A DNA stretch of 64,000 bases from Uranotaenia lowii (Eukaryota > Arthropoda > Insecta > Diptera > Culicidae): positions 14,799,752-14,863,751 of the forward strand of contig NC_073692.1 in assembly GCF_029784155.1 (NCBI RefSeq). Reading direction: 5' to 3'. The notes under the pieces were generated by a model that searched no databases, was not told the origin of the DNA, and was given only the letters and a program-made list of their open reading frames with translations. This document shows, in pieces, positions 1-8,991 of this stretch (position 1 is its first letter; each line of letters opens with the position of its first letter). The translations under genes were made by a program, and so were the position numbers.

Positions 1-3
1 TCA

Positions 4-222
4 TTGGAGTACAACAATGCTCCAAATGACCATAATCCGCACTGGAACCCCTTTCCAGACGAGTGGATCCCAGAAGGGGCCACCATTAATAGCAACCTAT
101 TAGGTTACTGGGAGCGGGAGAAGATACATCGTGATGGTGTGCAACGACTAGCAGCATGCATATTTGATAACGATGACACTATCGCCGGCAGATTATGTCA
201 CTGCCCGATGGCGCTAGAGTGA
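4..222 (+). pseudogene. Unrecognised ORF fragment, open at the window edge
   Basis: The reading frame is open from the first bases (first codon TTG, not ATG) and stops with TGA at 220-222, giving about 73 codons of ordinary amino-acid composition rich in Asn, Pro and Trp near the start. It has no retrotransposon hallmark. A second open stretch in another frame follows about 30 bases later, so the two may be frameshifted pieces of one gene. The neighbourhood is full of viral insertions, so a degraded EVE is likely, but I cannot name a family. Confidence 0.3.
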
Positions 223-251
223 GTGACGTCTACGTTGAGTGAAATACGGGC

Positions 252-422
252 ATAAAAACTGTTAACTCCAAATTCGTAGCGAAGGAAAATGCCGCTGCGT
301 TGATTTATAAGTATTACGACCCAGCAGTAGACGAACAGTCTCTAACATTGTCAGACGTCTCTTCCGGATTACAGAGCCCTTATGCATTTGAATCAACAGC
401 AAGTAACAAAGCCAACTTCTAA
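252..422 (+). pseudogene. Second coding remnant, possible C-terminus of the same gene
   Basis: A 57-codon stretch with protein-like composition (acidic and Ser-rich towards its end) terminates at TAA 420-422. It lies in a different frame from the 4-222 fragment and has no start codon of its own. The simplest reading is a frameshifted C-terminal piece of the gene seen at 4-222. It is not recognisable to family. Confidence 0.25.
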
Positions 423-485
423 GACGATTATGCGTGTATCGCAACCACGGTGTTGTTTATATTTGATCCCGTCATAGTAAGTACA

Positions 486-543
486 TGGCGATTGTGACCC
501 GGTCACGAAAAACAGTTATTAGCGAATTGCAATATCAGAAAAA
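486..543 (+). other. PBS-like site and leader of the outermost Ty3/gypsy element
   Basis: The bases before this point end in GTACA and are followed directly by TGGCGATTGTGACCC, the form of an LTR terminus plus a tRNA primer-binding site. The sequence after it would be leader. The rest of that element resumes at 27,008 after the 26-kb composite provirus, as a leader, a small ORF at 27,076 and gag at 27,428. The matching LTR start is not visible, so only the 3' edge of the LTR remains. Confidence 0.35.
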
Positions 544-547
544 TAAG

Positions 548-813
548 TGTCGGGTCCAGGACGGTTCAAGCCTTTAAAACCCCTCAGATGACCACCCAAT
601 TCCGGTTTTCGGGTCCGAAAACTAATTAAGACGGCGACTAGATTACAATTTCTTCTATTTCGCACTTTTCGCGACACCGAATTACTGCACGGTTCGTTGA
701 GTACTGTCCTAGTCGGTACAACACTTGCGAACTAGGTGTATCAGAGAAAATCCAAAGGTTCATATACTCTTAACTACACTTGATCGTTTTTTCTAGGGAT
801 GATCAATCCGACA
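548..813 (-). repeat. 3' LTR of the minus-strand Ty3/gypsy provirus
   Basis: This 266-bp LTR has 6-bp inverted termini TGTCGG/CCGACA and is nearly identical to 26,738-27,003 (one difference seen, near 707). The integrase reading frame runs about 11 bases into it before its stop. TAAG immediately outside (544-547) is one half of the target-site duplication. Confidence 0.85.
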
Positions 814-1320
814 ATCGGCCACCCTGACCATCATCCGGCCCGGATGATGTTACTCCTTGCTCATCATTTTCTTGGGAATCGTCACTAACTTCATCGTCGT
901 CGTTCATTAGGAACCGCTTCATGTACTCAGCACATGTTGAAGTTCTATTGGGGCCTTCATGAAAACCCACTCTCTCGACGTCGTATCTATCGTTTCGTTT
1001 TTTCTTTATCACGCGGTACGGACCCAGGAACTTCCTCGCAATTTTAAGATGGCTACCAAATTGTGTACGATTAATCGCAACCAAATCTCCAACGTCGTAA
1101 TCTTCGGCTTCCTTTCGATTCTTGTCGTAATGTTTCTTCATCTGTTGCTGAGCTTTAGAAATGTGTAATTTTGCCGCTTCCCTTTCTACGCTTCTTGCAT
1201 CATCAAAACATTGAACAAGTTCTTGTTCTACGATTTCTGCTAGCTTCACATCTTGACGAGAGCGCATAGTAGTTCCAAATAGCAACTGAAATGGGCTACG
1301 GTTAATGCTACGTTGGAATG
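803..1320 (-). pseudogene. pol: Ty3/gypsy integrase C-terminal part (pol, 3' exon-like piece)
   Basis: On the minus strand this encodes the end of the integrase after the DDE core: an FQLLFGT-type motif, a Lys/Arg-rich helix, then a GDLVAI...FLGPYRV segment (GPY/F module that binds DNA) and an acidic tail ending in the LTR. It is separated from the rest of pol by the 2,680-bp insertion at 1,321-4,000. Removing that insertion and one GAATG restores the pol frame exactly, which proves the two pieces belong to one gene. The region 1,286-1,320 holds the codons between the ORF start and the insertion point. Confidence 0.85.
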
Positions 1321-1323
1321 CTT

Positions 1324-1415
1324 AGATTTGACTCCAAATTAAATACAATTGTCACAAGCTCAATTTGCCATTGTGGACTACTATACCCGTTGCCATTCCT
1401 AGACAGAGGAGTCGT
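1324..1415 (+). pseudogene. Upstream viral-like coding frame, split by a LINE
   Basis: A plus-strand frame is open here and, when the nested LINE and one 15-bp TSD copy are ignored, stays open through 2,507 to about 2,711, past the ATG of the 415-codon ORF but in a different frame. It is about 100 codons long in total. Either it is the C-terminus of a gene overlapping the downstream one, or the start of the same gene separated by a frameshift. There is no family match I can recognise. Confidence 0.35.
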
Positions 1416-2491
1416 GCTCTGCGACGTAGTTCCACCTCCCCGTGGTGCAGAGTGGAAACGTGTCTGCAAGTCCGGCGTATTGCAGATGTACGGCCAAGAG
1501 AACTACACCAAACCCACTAGAGGCCGTCGACGGGTCCCGCCAAACCCGCGCGGAAGAAGTGGTGCACCCGGGTACTTTGGTACCAGTACTTGGGTGTGAG
1601 CGTGATGGTCCAACACGCTTTCGGGGGGTCATGACCCTGATATGCGGATGCGACCGGAGGGAGAGCGATCGCCAACTTGTTTTGCGCTTCGGTGGGTATA
1701 GACCCGTCTCGCAAAATGAGTAGATGCGCTAAGTGGTGGCCAATGGTGGGCCGATCACTTAGGGACGTGTTTACACGTCAGTGTCCGAGAGGCACATTCT
1801 GCCGGAGGTGTCAGGGTTCGACACGCGTTTCGGGAAATGTTGCACCCGAACCGCGAGTGTGACCTGATGAGGGCGTTCTATAGCTCGATCCGCGCTTCGG
1901 GTGGTCAAGCGCCCGACTTGAAGATCGGGCAGTTGCGCTGAGTGGTGACTTAAGTCAACACTATTTGTGAGTTCGGAGGAGTCTGAGTCCTACACGTGGC
2001 CTAGGGGGCTTACCCCCCCTACCCGCGTGTTTGAACAGAGAAAGTGCCGTCGACAACTCGCTTTGTGTTTCTGGATCTTAGACTGGATTCACAAAGTTAG
2101 TAGTTGCGCTAAGTGGGGACCTCATTCACACGATGAGATGTCGGGTCCTAACTCGTCAGAGGAGGGGTCGCGCATCGAGTTGTGTTAGAATGAGGCTATG
2201 CTATCAGAGGGTTCGGAAACGAGTATTGCCTTGGAGCGCACTAGCGCGAAATGACCTCCCACTATTGAAGCAAAGTGTGTCAAACAGTTCGAGGTGGGAA
2301 CAAAGGTCAGTGGCCCCAGGTGGACTTTATGGCGTAGGGGGTACAGTGTTCCTTAGCATTGTATCATGAGTCGTCCAATTGCACCCATGGACCCAGAGTA
2401 GCAAACTGGGGGGACGCGGTGGCTCGCCGTGCCTTGGAATGCAATCCGTAAAATGGATTTACCACCTGGGTTAACAACTAATAAAAAAAAA
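1416..2491 (+). mobile_element. 5'-truncated non-LTR retrotransposon (3' end only)
   Basis: A 15-bp direct repeat AGACAGAGGAGTCGT flanks this segment (1,401-1,415 and 2,492-2,506), and the segment ends in an A-rich tail (AATAAAAAAAAAA) just before the right copy. That is the mark of target-primed reverse transcription. The 1,076 bp hold no convincing protein domain. Motifs such as GCGCTAAGTGG recur loosely (about 1,730, 1,937 and 2,110), so this is probably a 3' UTR. The family is not assigned. Confidence 0.7.
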
Positions 2492-2661
2492 AGACAGAGG
2501 AGTCGTAAAGGTCCCAGTCCGGTCCAGATTCAGTACAGAAAGCTTTGAATTTTCATTTAGCTCATTTGACGACATCTTGTCTGGATTAAAGAGTTTTTGT
2601 GACTATCACGAAGTTGAAGTACCACCAGTGGCGCACAGCATATCTTGCTTAATCATCAATC

Positions 2662-3909
2662 ATGACCAAAGAACAACTATATACAGGTGTTGCCTCACTG
2701 AAGGCAGCCCTGAATGACATTACTGAGGCTGAGGCTGCAGAGTTTGAGGTGCACTCCAGGACGTTGCAGAATATGAGTGCAAACACGTCGAACGCTGAAG
2801 ACATTGTAATAAGATCCATGACAGTGGAGGAGGTTGTGGCTCTCATTGGTAGCCCTCAGCTTGACTACTTTAGGCTCTTAGGGGAGTTCGCAAAGTTAGT
2901 GCCAGATGTTCTGATCCACCAGAAGCCTGGCGACCAAAGCATGATGCATGACATCATGTGCCACATACTATATAAAATCGGTCCATCTTCCAGGTCTGTA
3001 AAGAAGGGGCAGGATAATGACAAGAACTGGAAGCTTAGGATAGTCACTAAAGTCACAAGACGTGACATCACTGACTTACATGCGAAACTGCAAAGACGGT
3101 ACAATGAGGGCCTGAAAGGAAAGGACCAGGTCAAATTTGAATTGGGTTCTCTGGGAAGAGTGGGAGAAGAAATATTGGACCCAACACTCCACAGGTATCA
3201 GGAGGCAATTGACTATTGGATGACCAAGTCACACCATGGGTCTGACAGTGCATCATCACAATTCCCGCCTGAAGAAGAACACTGGATTGTAACTTCCACA
3301 ATCATGGTCTGCACCTATAAGAACCATAGCCCTCCAGAAACCCACCCTATAGCCAGGAACAACACGATGTGTCTGACGATAAAGCAAGCATCACTGGCTG
3401 CACTGTCACACTTGAACTTGATCACCAGGTATGCAATCGAGACGAAGGGAGTTGTCGTACTAACTCCATTGGCAGGAGCCATCTTTTCACGTGACAGCGT
3501 GAGGGAGATGTTCCAGATTGACGATGTGACTCGTGAGTTTACAACGATGGAGCATTTCATCGCGTGCATTAATACAAGTGCACAGTCCGGGGGTCATCTA
3601 GTGCCCACTGGTAGAGGTGATATTGCAGCCGTGTGTGCGTTGGTGGCAACATCTACACTTAAGGACACAGCTGTCAGGAAATCTATAGTGACCAAGACAA
3701 TCAAGCAGTACGTGACTGCTAGGCGAGAGCACAGCAAAGTCATCTTCGGAATATTGTGCGGGTTCGCGACTGGTGGGGTGCCACTAGGTTGGGACTTCGA
3801 TACAATACTGAGTGAGATGGAGGCCAGTAAAGTCTCTGTACGGAAGATGAGAGAAGCTGCCAAGGAGACAGCTATTGTGAGTGGCCCATCATCGACGGGT
3901 TTTTATTAA
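2662..3909 (+). CDS. 415-codon virus-like protein, possible nucleoprotein EVE
   Basis: This is an intact ORF beginning ATGACCAAAG and ending TAA at 3,907-3,909. The product is soluble, mostly helical in character, with no signal peptide, membrane segment, zinc finger or retroelement motif. Size and composition fit a nucleoprotein of a negative-strand RNA virus (Mononegavirales-type), but I cannot show a diagnostic motif, so the family is a guess. The stop TAA at 2,650-2,652 in this frame sets the upstream limit and makes the ATG the only reasonable start. It sits in the GAATG-flanked insertion on the opposite strand to the host pol gene. The lack of any break over 415 codons suggests a young insertion or selection. 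Confidence 0.45.
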   Translation: MTKEQLYTGVASLKAALNDITEAEAAEFEVHSRTLQNMSANTSNAEDIVIRSMTVEEVVALIGSPQLDYFRLLGEFAKLVPDVLIHQKPGDQSMMHDIMCHILYKIGPSSRSVKKGQDNDKNWKLRIVTKVTRRDITDLHAKLQRRYNEGLKGKDQVKFELGSLGRVGEEILDPTLHRYQEAIDYWMTKSHHGSDSASSQFPPEEEHWIVTSTIMVCTYKNHSPPETHPIARNNTMCLTIKQASLAALSHLNLITRYAIETKGVVVLTPLAGAIFSRDSVREMFQIDDVTREFTTMEHFIACINTSAQSGGHLVPTGRGDIAAVCALVATSTLKDTAVRKSIVTKTIKQYVTARREHSKVIFGILCGFATGGVPLGWDFDTILSEMEASKVSVRKMREAAKETAIVSGPSSTGFY

Positions 3910-4000
3910 GTGCATCGTCAAGTGGAATCTCACATTCTTCGATTACGACCTCAGAGGAACCGAGTGAGATTACTATGCTAATCACTGACAACATCAATGA

Positions 4001-5817
4001 GAATGTGTTGTTAATAAAACGCTGAAGGGGTGCAACATGGTGAAACCACTTCTCAGGATTCTCTATTACCATTTTTGTTAAAGCAGGCACAATGATTCCG
4101 TTGATTCTCTCAACCTGCCCGTTACCGCGAGGGACACCCGTAGTGGATAAGATGTGCTCTATTCCCTCGTCTTCACAGAAACTTTGAAATTGTGACGACG
4201 TAAACGCAGTTCCACGATCGGACACAATCCTAGCGGGATTCCCGAAAGTAATTTGTTGCAGCTCCAATTTACGCAAAACTTCATCCGTCGTTGTAGATTT
4301 CACTGGATAAAGCCAGACAAATTTCGTAAAAGCATCCACGACAACAAACAAGTAGCGATAGTTCTTTTTGGATGCTGTCATCGGTCCGAGGTGATCAACA
4401 TGGTAAGTGGATAGAGGGAAATCTTCTTTGGGAATTGGATACAGCAATCCTTCCTTTTTCCCAGCTTTTCGTGTGGCCAATATACAAGGAATGCAACTCT
4501 TGACCACTTTATCAAGTCTTGAATCTAAGTTGTCGATCCAATATTCACGAGAGAGCAGATCTTTCATTTTTCTGGCACCAAAATGACCCTGCTCGTGCGC
4601 CTGCCGAAGTACACTGCTCTGCATGCTCCCAGGAATCACCAAAAGTTTCGCTCCTTCATGTTGTCTGTAGAGGACCCCATGATCCAAAAAATACTCCCCG
4701 TAAGGTTCCGTTTCTAACAACTTTATGATTGCGTTCAGCTTTTCATCCGTTTTCTGGTTGGCTTTCACTTGCTCGATTACACTTTTTTCGATGAAATACA
4801 CTGCTGGAGTTCGGCTCAAGGCGTCCACGTGCCTCATCTGCATTCCTGGTCTATGCTCCAACTTGTAGTCAAACTCTCCCAATAGCAGTGCCCAACCAGC
4901 AATTCTTGGTGAAATATCTCGTTTTTCCATAGTCATCTTAAAAGCTGCACAATCAGTGACTATTTTGAATGGAATTCCAAGTAAATACACCCGGAGCTTT
5001 TTGAGTGCAGATACAATCGCTAAGACTTCCAATTCATAGCTTGAGTAGTTTTTTTCAGCTGGTGACGTCTTCCGACTATAATAGTAGACGGGATGCAACT
5101 TATCATCTTCCACACTTCTTTGAAGCAGAATAGCGCCATACCCCTGTTTGCTAGCATCCGTGTGCAACTCTGTAACGGCTTGTGGGTGGTACAGAGCTAA
5201 TGCTGGCCGAGAACATAATGCAGTTTTAAGTTCTTGGACCGCGGCCAACTGTTCGGGCCCCATAACGAACATAGCATCCTTTTTGAGCAGATCAGTTAAG
5301 GGTTTAGCGATTATCGAGTAGCGTGCAATAAATTTCCGAAAGTAACCAGTCAATCCAAGAAAGCGCTGGATATCCTTGAAGTTTTGAAGGTTTGGGAAGC
5401 TTGTTACTGCATGGATCTTAGTTTCAGAAGGTTTAACGGATCCTTCTTCCACATCATAACCCAAGTATTGGATGTTCTTTTTCAAAAACTGGCATTTTTT
5501 CCACTTGATTTTTAGGCCGTTTTGTTCTGCCACTTTCAAAACTTTCTGCAATTTGGTAAAAGCTTCCTCCTCATTTTTGGCTGGTATTAAAAGGTCGTCT
5601 ATATATACCACTACGGTTTTGTCCTCAATCAGTTCTCGAAATATATCGTGGATATAACGTTGGAACACCGTAGGTGATGTGCTTAATCCGAATGGAGTAT
5701 ACAGAAATTTAAACTGACCAGATGGTGTGACGAAAGATGTAAATTTCCTGCTTTTTTCTTCCATCGGAACATGAAAAAATCCGTTCTCAAGATCCAGTGC
5801 TCTCTGTTAGATGAATT
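4001..5817 (-). pseudogene. pol: Ty3/gypsy pol: RT (from motif A), RNase H, integrase core
   Basis: On the minus strand the frame runs from RT motif A (DLENGFFHVPM, about 5,790) through YIDDLLIPA (catalytic Asp pair, about 5,600), RNase H (LHTDASKQGYGAIL, about 5,160), the integrase zinc-binding HHCC region (about 4,480-4,600) and the catalytic core with Asp in YHVDHLGP, Asp in VSDRGTAF and Glu in GNGQVERING. It has no internal stop. It lacks the RT N-terminus, protease and gag, because the viral array is joined at about 5,818-5,825. Its 3' continuation lies at 803-1,320. The element is not autonomous. Confidence 0.9.
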
Positions 5818-5825
5818 ATTTTACT

Positions 5826-6819
5826 CCGGATGCAGGCAATTATGGAAAATGGTCGGATTCCTCTCCAAGTCCTTATGGTGGCGGAGATGACGGGGCTCTA
5901 TCAAAACGAGAGAATGGCTCCTGCTGAAGTCGCAGATCAGATCCTTCATGCCGCGTGCGTGGCAATCCTAAGGAACCCGGATACGATCGCGTGTTGCGAC
6001 TTAACACAAGGGACACCGCTGAGACCAGATGCCCCCGGTAGTTCTGGTGCTGCAGACGACGCATTCATAGACCCAGCAAATCCCGACGCGGTGTTTAACG
6101 AGGTGATGGTAAGAATCAGAGGGGACCAGGATTCACGGCCCTATGTGACAACGGTGGCTGCGTATGCGTGCGCAGTCACATCAGTCGCCAAAAAGGGAAT
6201 AGTTACAACGCAATGCCTAGACAAGATCATGGAGGGTATCCGCACTGATCTGGGTCGACAGATTACTCTTTCTGTCGATCTAATCAGGAGGTACCATGAT
6301 AGGTTCCCGATCACTTTCACTGATGAGAACGTAGCAGAACGGTTCCGGACCATAGAGCAAATCATCCCAGAAGAGAATATGAGACTCCAAATCATCGTGA
6401 GACAGGTGGCTCTCTCCGGCTTAACCTGCATTACGATTATTAAGAGGGCTCTTGATTTGGTCCCTAACTTCCCTTGGGGGAGGGTAATGGCACTGTTTCC
6501 AGGCGAGGCACGTGTTGCCATGAATGCATTCCGTTTAGTGGATCGTAACCCTTATTATGGGTTTGTACACTCACTCGAGGGGATCGCCGCGAACAAATAT
6601 CGAAATTTAGCTTGGGTCTCTAGGGAGGCCTTGGTTAAGTACCAGGGGGAGTCAGACCTAAAGGCATACATGGGACTCCCGAGAACATGCCAGTACCCGG
6701 AAAGGGTTCAGGCTATCTTCGAAGCTTACGATCTTGACCAAGCAGCGGCGGGGGATGCTAGAGCTGACGATCAACTAGTGCAGGAGCTTATCCAAGCTTC
6801 TGCGAATTTTGCATATTAG
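5826..6819 (+). pseudogene. Monomer 1: C-terminal half of nucleoprotein-like gene
   Basis: It begins abruptly at CCGGATGCAGG next to the truncated gypsy RT and ends at the TAG common to the array (6,817-6,819). About 330 codons match the C-terminal part of the 477-codon array ORF. One extra T near 5,863 relative to the other monomers shifts the first dozen codons out of frame. The protein looks like the helical core of a negative-strand virus nucleoprotein. The closest guess is chuvirus-like, resting on overall character and the circular-permutation logic and not on a decisive motif. Confidence 0.6.
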
Positions 6820-7036
6820 ATATTGACCATTACTAAATTCCGTATATACCCTATATTATCAAATATATATGTATATAACCTAGGATTAGTTAGCTATATA
6901 AGTCATATATATCCAATATCTACTCGTAGTTGTTAAGACTTTTAGATCATCATATAACCTTAGTAGACTAAGTTAGAATAGAGAGAAAAGAACAGAAAAT
7001 CCAGAAAAAGACTAGAGTACTTAGTAATAAGTTGAG
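6820..7036 (+). repeat. 213-217-bp AT-rich spacer between viral gene copies
   Basis: The spacer between the N stop and the next N start recurs at 12,936-13,148, 14,583-14,795, 17,807-18,023 and 25,556-25,768. The copies are almost identical, and length differences are confined to a (TA)n run. It has no coding potential. In the founding insertion it would be the viral sequence that joins the 3' end of the gene to its own 5' end. Confidence 0.75.
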
Positions 7037-7075
7037 GTGGGAGATTGTATAAAAACATATGGCCAGAAGGCACAA

Positions 7076-8251
7076 ATGTTAGTAAGAGAGGATTTTGATT
7101 ATATTCGAGATAAGCCGACTGTATCGAGAGCGTTTAAATCAAAGTTTGAGTTCCAAGACGTTATATTTCACATTGGTGATACCTTGTTTGAGTTTCCTCA
7201 CGAGAGGTTAATATTGACTAAAGAGCAATTAAGTAAAGAAGGAATATTGGCGTGTAGGCTGGTATTCCCCGGTTATCTTATCCGCAGTATTAGATACTGC
7301 GCATATGCGGATTACGCTCGTATCTGCAAAGAAGCGAGCAAGATAGGTAAGAAAGGTAAGAAGAATCCGGCTGACGGGAATAGTCCCGGTCCTTCACCAG
7401 CGAAATCACTGAAAAAAGCTCCGGTAGATCGAACCGCATCAGAGGCCCAAGAACAGCAGTTAGTCTTGACTGCTCAACCGGATGCAGGCAATTATGGAAA
7501 ATGGTCGGATCCTCTCCAAGTCCTTATGGTGGCGGAGATGACGGGGCTCTATCAAAACGAGAGAATGGCTCCTGCTGAAGTCGCAGATCAGATCCTTCAT
7601 GCCGCGTGCGTGGCAATCCTAAGGAACCCGGATACGATCGCGTGTTGCGACTTAACACAAGGGACACCGCTGAGACCAGATGCCCCCGGTAGTTCTGGTG
7701 CTGCAGAGGACGCATTCATAGACCCAGCAAATCCCGACGCGGTGTTTAACGAGGTGATGGTAAGAATTAGAAGGGACCAGGATTCACGGCCCTATGTGAC
7801 AACGGTGGCTGCGTATGCGTGCGCAGTCACATCAGTCGCCAAAAAGGGAATAGTTACAACGCAATGCCTAGACAAGATCATGGAGGGTATCCGCACTGAT
7901 CTGGGTCGACAGATTACTCTTTCTGTCGATCTAATCAGGAGGTACCATGATAGGTTCCCGATCACTTTCACTGATGAGAACGTAGCAGAACGGTTCCGGA
8001 CCATAGAGCAAATCATACCAGAAGAGAATATGAGACTCCGAATCATCGTGAGACAGGTGGCTCTCTCCGGCTTAACCTGCATTACGATAATTAAGAGGGC
8101 TCTTGATTTGGTCCCTAACTTCCCTTGGGGGAGGGTAATGGCACTGTTTCCAGGCGAGGCACGTGTTGCCATGAATGCATTCCGTTTAGTGGATCGTAAC
8201 CCTTATTATGGGTTTGTACACTCACTCGAGGGGATCGCCGCGAACAAATAT
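7076..8251 (+). pseudogene. Monomer 2: nucleoprotein-like gene cut by LINE/glycoprotein insert
   Basis: The frame is open from GTG at 7,037, but the first ATG is at 7,076. The head domain (about 90 residues) has a pattern reminiscent of BTB/POZ folds (DVIFHIGD...FEFPHERLIL), followed by a Lys/Pro/Ser-rich linker and then the helical C-terminal part. The gene is interrupted after AAATAT at 8,251 by a 4,465-bp insertion and resumes at 12,717. ATAT is present on both sides of the insert. Confidence 0.6.
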
Positions 8252-8843
8252 CAAAAACAAAAAAGTTAATGGCTGCTCGTATGACATTATTTTAGCTACA
8301 GAAACAAATTGGTCTGAAGATATAAAGAGCGAAGAAGTTTTTGGAAGCCGATTCAATGTTTTTCGAAGTGACCGCGATTTCGAATCAACTGACAAAGAAT
8401 CTGGTGGTGGTGTACTTATCGCAGTTGATGGCTCTCTTTCCTCTGAACAGCTTCCTAGCAGTAAATGCGCCGAGTATGAAGACGTCTGGGTTAAAATTAC
8501 GATTCATGAAGAAATACATATTTTTGTATCTGTGTATTTCCCTCCAGATATGGCTAAAAAAGACTCATATGAAAAGTTTTTCCGGACTGCTGAAACCATA
8601 ATTGAATCATTGAAACCTGAGACTAAAATACATATTTATGATGATTTTAACCAGAATTCCATTGATTTTATTGAAGATGTTGAAAACTCATCGATATTGC
8701 AACCGGTTATAGGTGAGAACGTAACATTACATTTTATTTTTGATAAAATAAGTGAACTAGGATTTCATCAAATTAATCATGTTCGCAACCAGCAAAACCG
8801 CTTTTTAGACCTATTGTTCACCAACTGCAGATTTTTGTATTGA
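8252..8843 (+). pseudogene. LINE endonuclease domain (partial)
   Basis: The frame encodes most of an APE-type endonuclease: a CSYDIILATETNW block carrying the catalytic Glu, an SGGGVLIAV block, and YDDFN where GDFN is usual. It ends at a stop (8,841-8,843), and the RT frame begins only at about 8,990, so the two domains are separated by a frameshift and about 150 degenerate bases. The domain would nick target DNA during retrotransposition. This copy is broken. Confidence 0.8.
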
Positions 8844-8991
8844 AGAAGCTGCAGATCCATTATGGAAAAACGAAAAATTTCATACTGCCATAGAGTATTC
8901 ACTTTTTACTGATCTTTATAGAAAGCGCCCTAGTGGTGCCGATTTTGAACTCGTATACGATTTTAAAAACCTGAATTATTCTGATTTTGAT

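Larger units (their letters stand above)
1321..4000 (+). other. EVE insertion in integrase, 5-bp target duplication GAATG
   Basis: GAATG occurs at 1,316-1,320 and 4,001-4,005, and the host integrase frame is uninterrupted once the segment between them is taken out. The inserted DNA has no LTRs, terminal inverted repeats or poly(A). It holds a 415-codon virus-like ORF on the plus strand, a second open frame upstream of it, and a nested LINE fragment (1,416-2,491). Without the LINE the insertion is about 1.6 kb. A short TSD without element termini suggests viral cDNA inserted by a borrowed integrase or nick-repair route, which is inference. Confidence 0.65.

Noticed and set aside
1399..1862. 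Several overlapping 60-90-codon ORFs in the nested LINE fragment
   Set aside because: The stretch is G/C-rich and open in many frames on both strands. None shows a domain, and the element looks like a 3' UTR.
4519..4728. Plus-strand ORFs within 4,001-5,817
   Set aside because: They are shadows of the minus-strand gypsy pol, whose motifs are complete and in order.
6141..6521. A 126-codon minus-strand ORF repeated in every array monomer (also 7,792, 13,904 and related)
   Set aside because: It is the exact antisense of the conserved nucleoprotein-like frame. It recurs only because the monomers are near-identical, and it has no features of its own.
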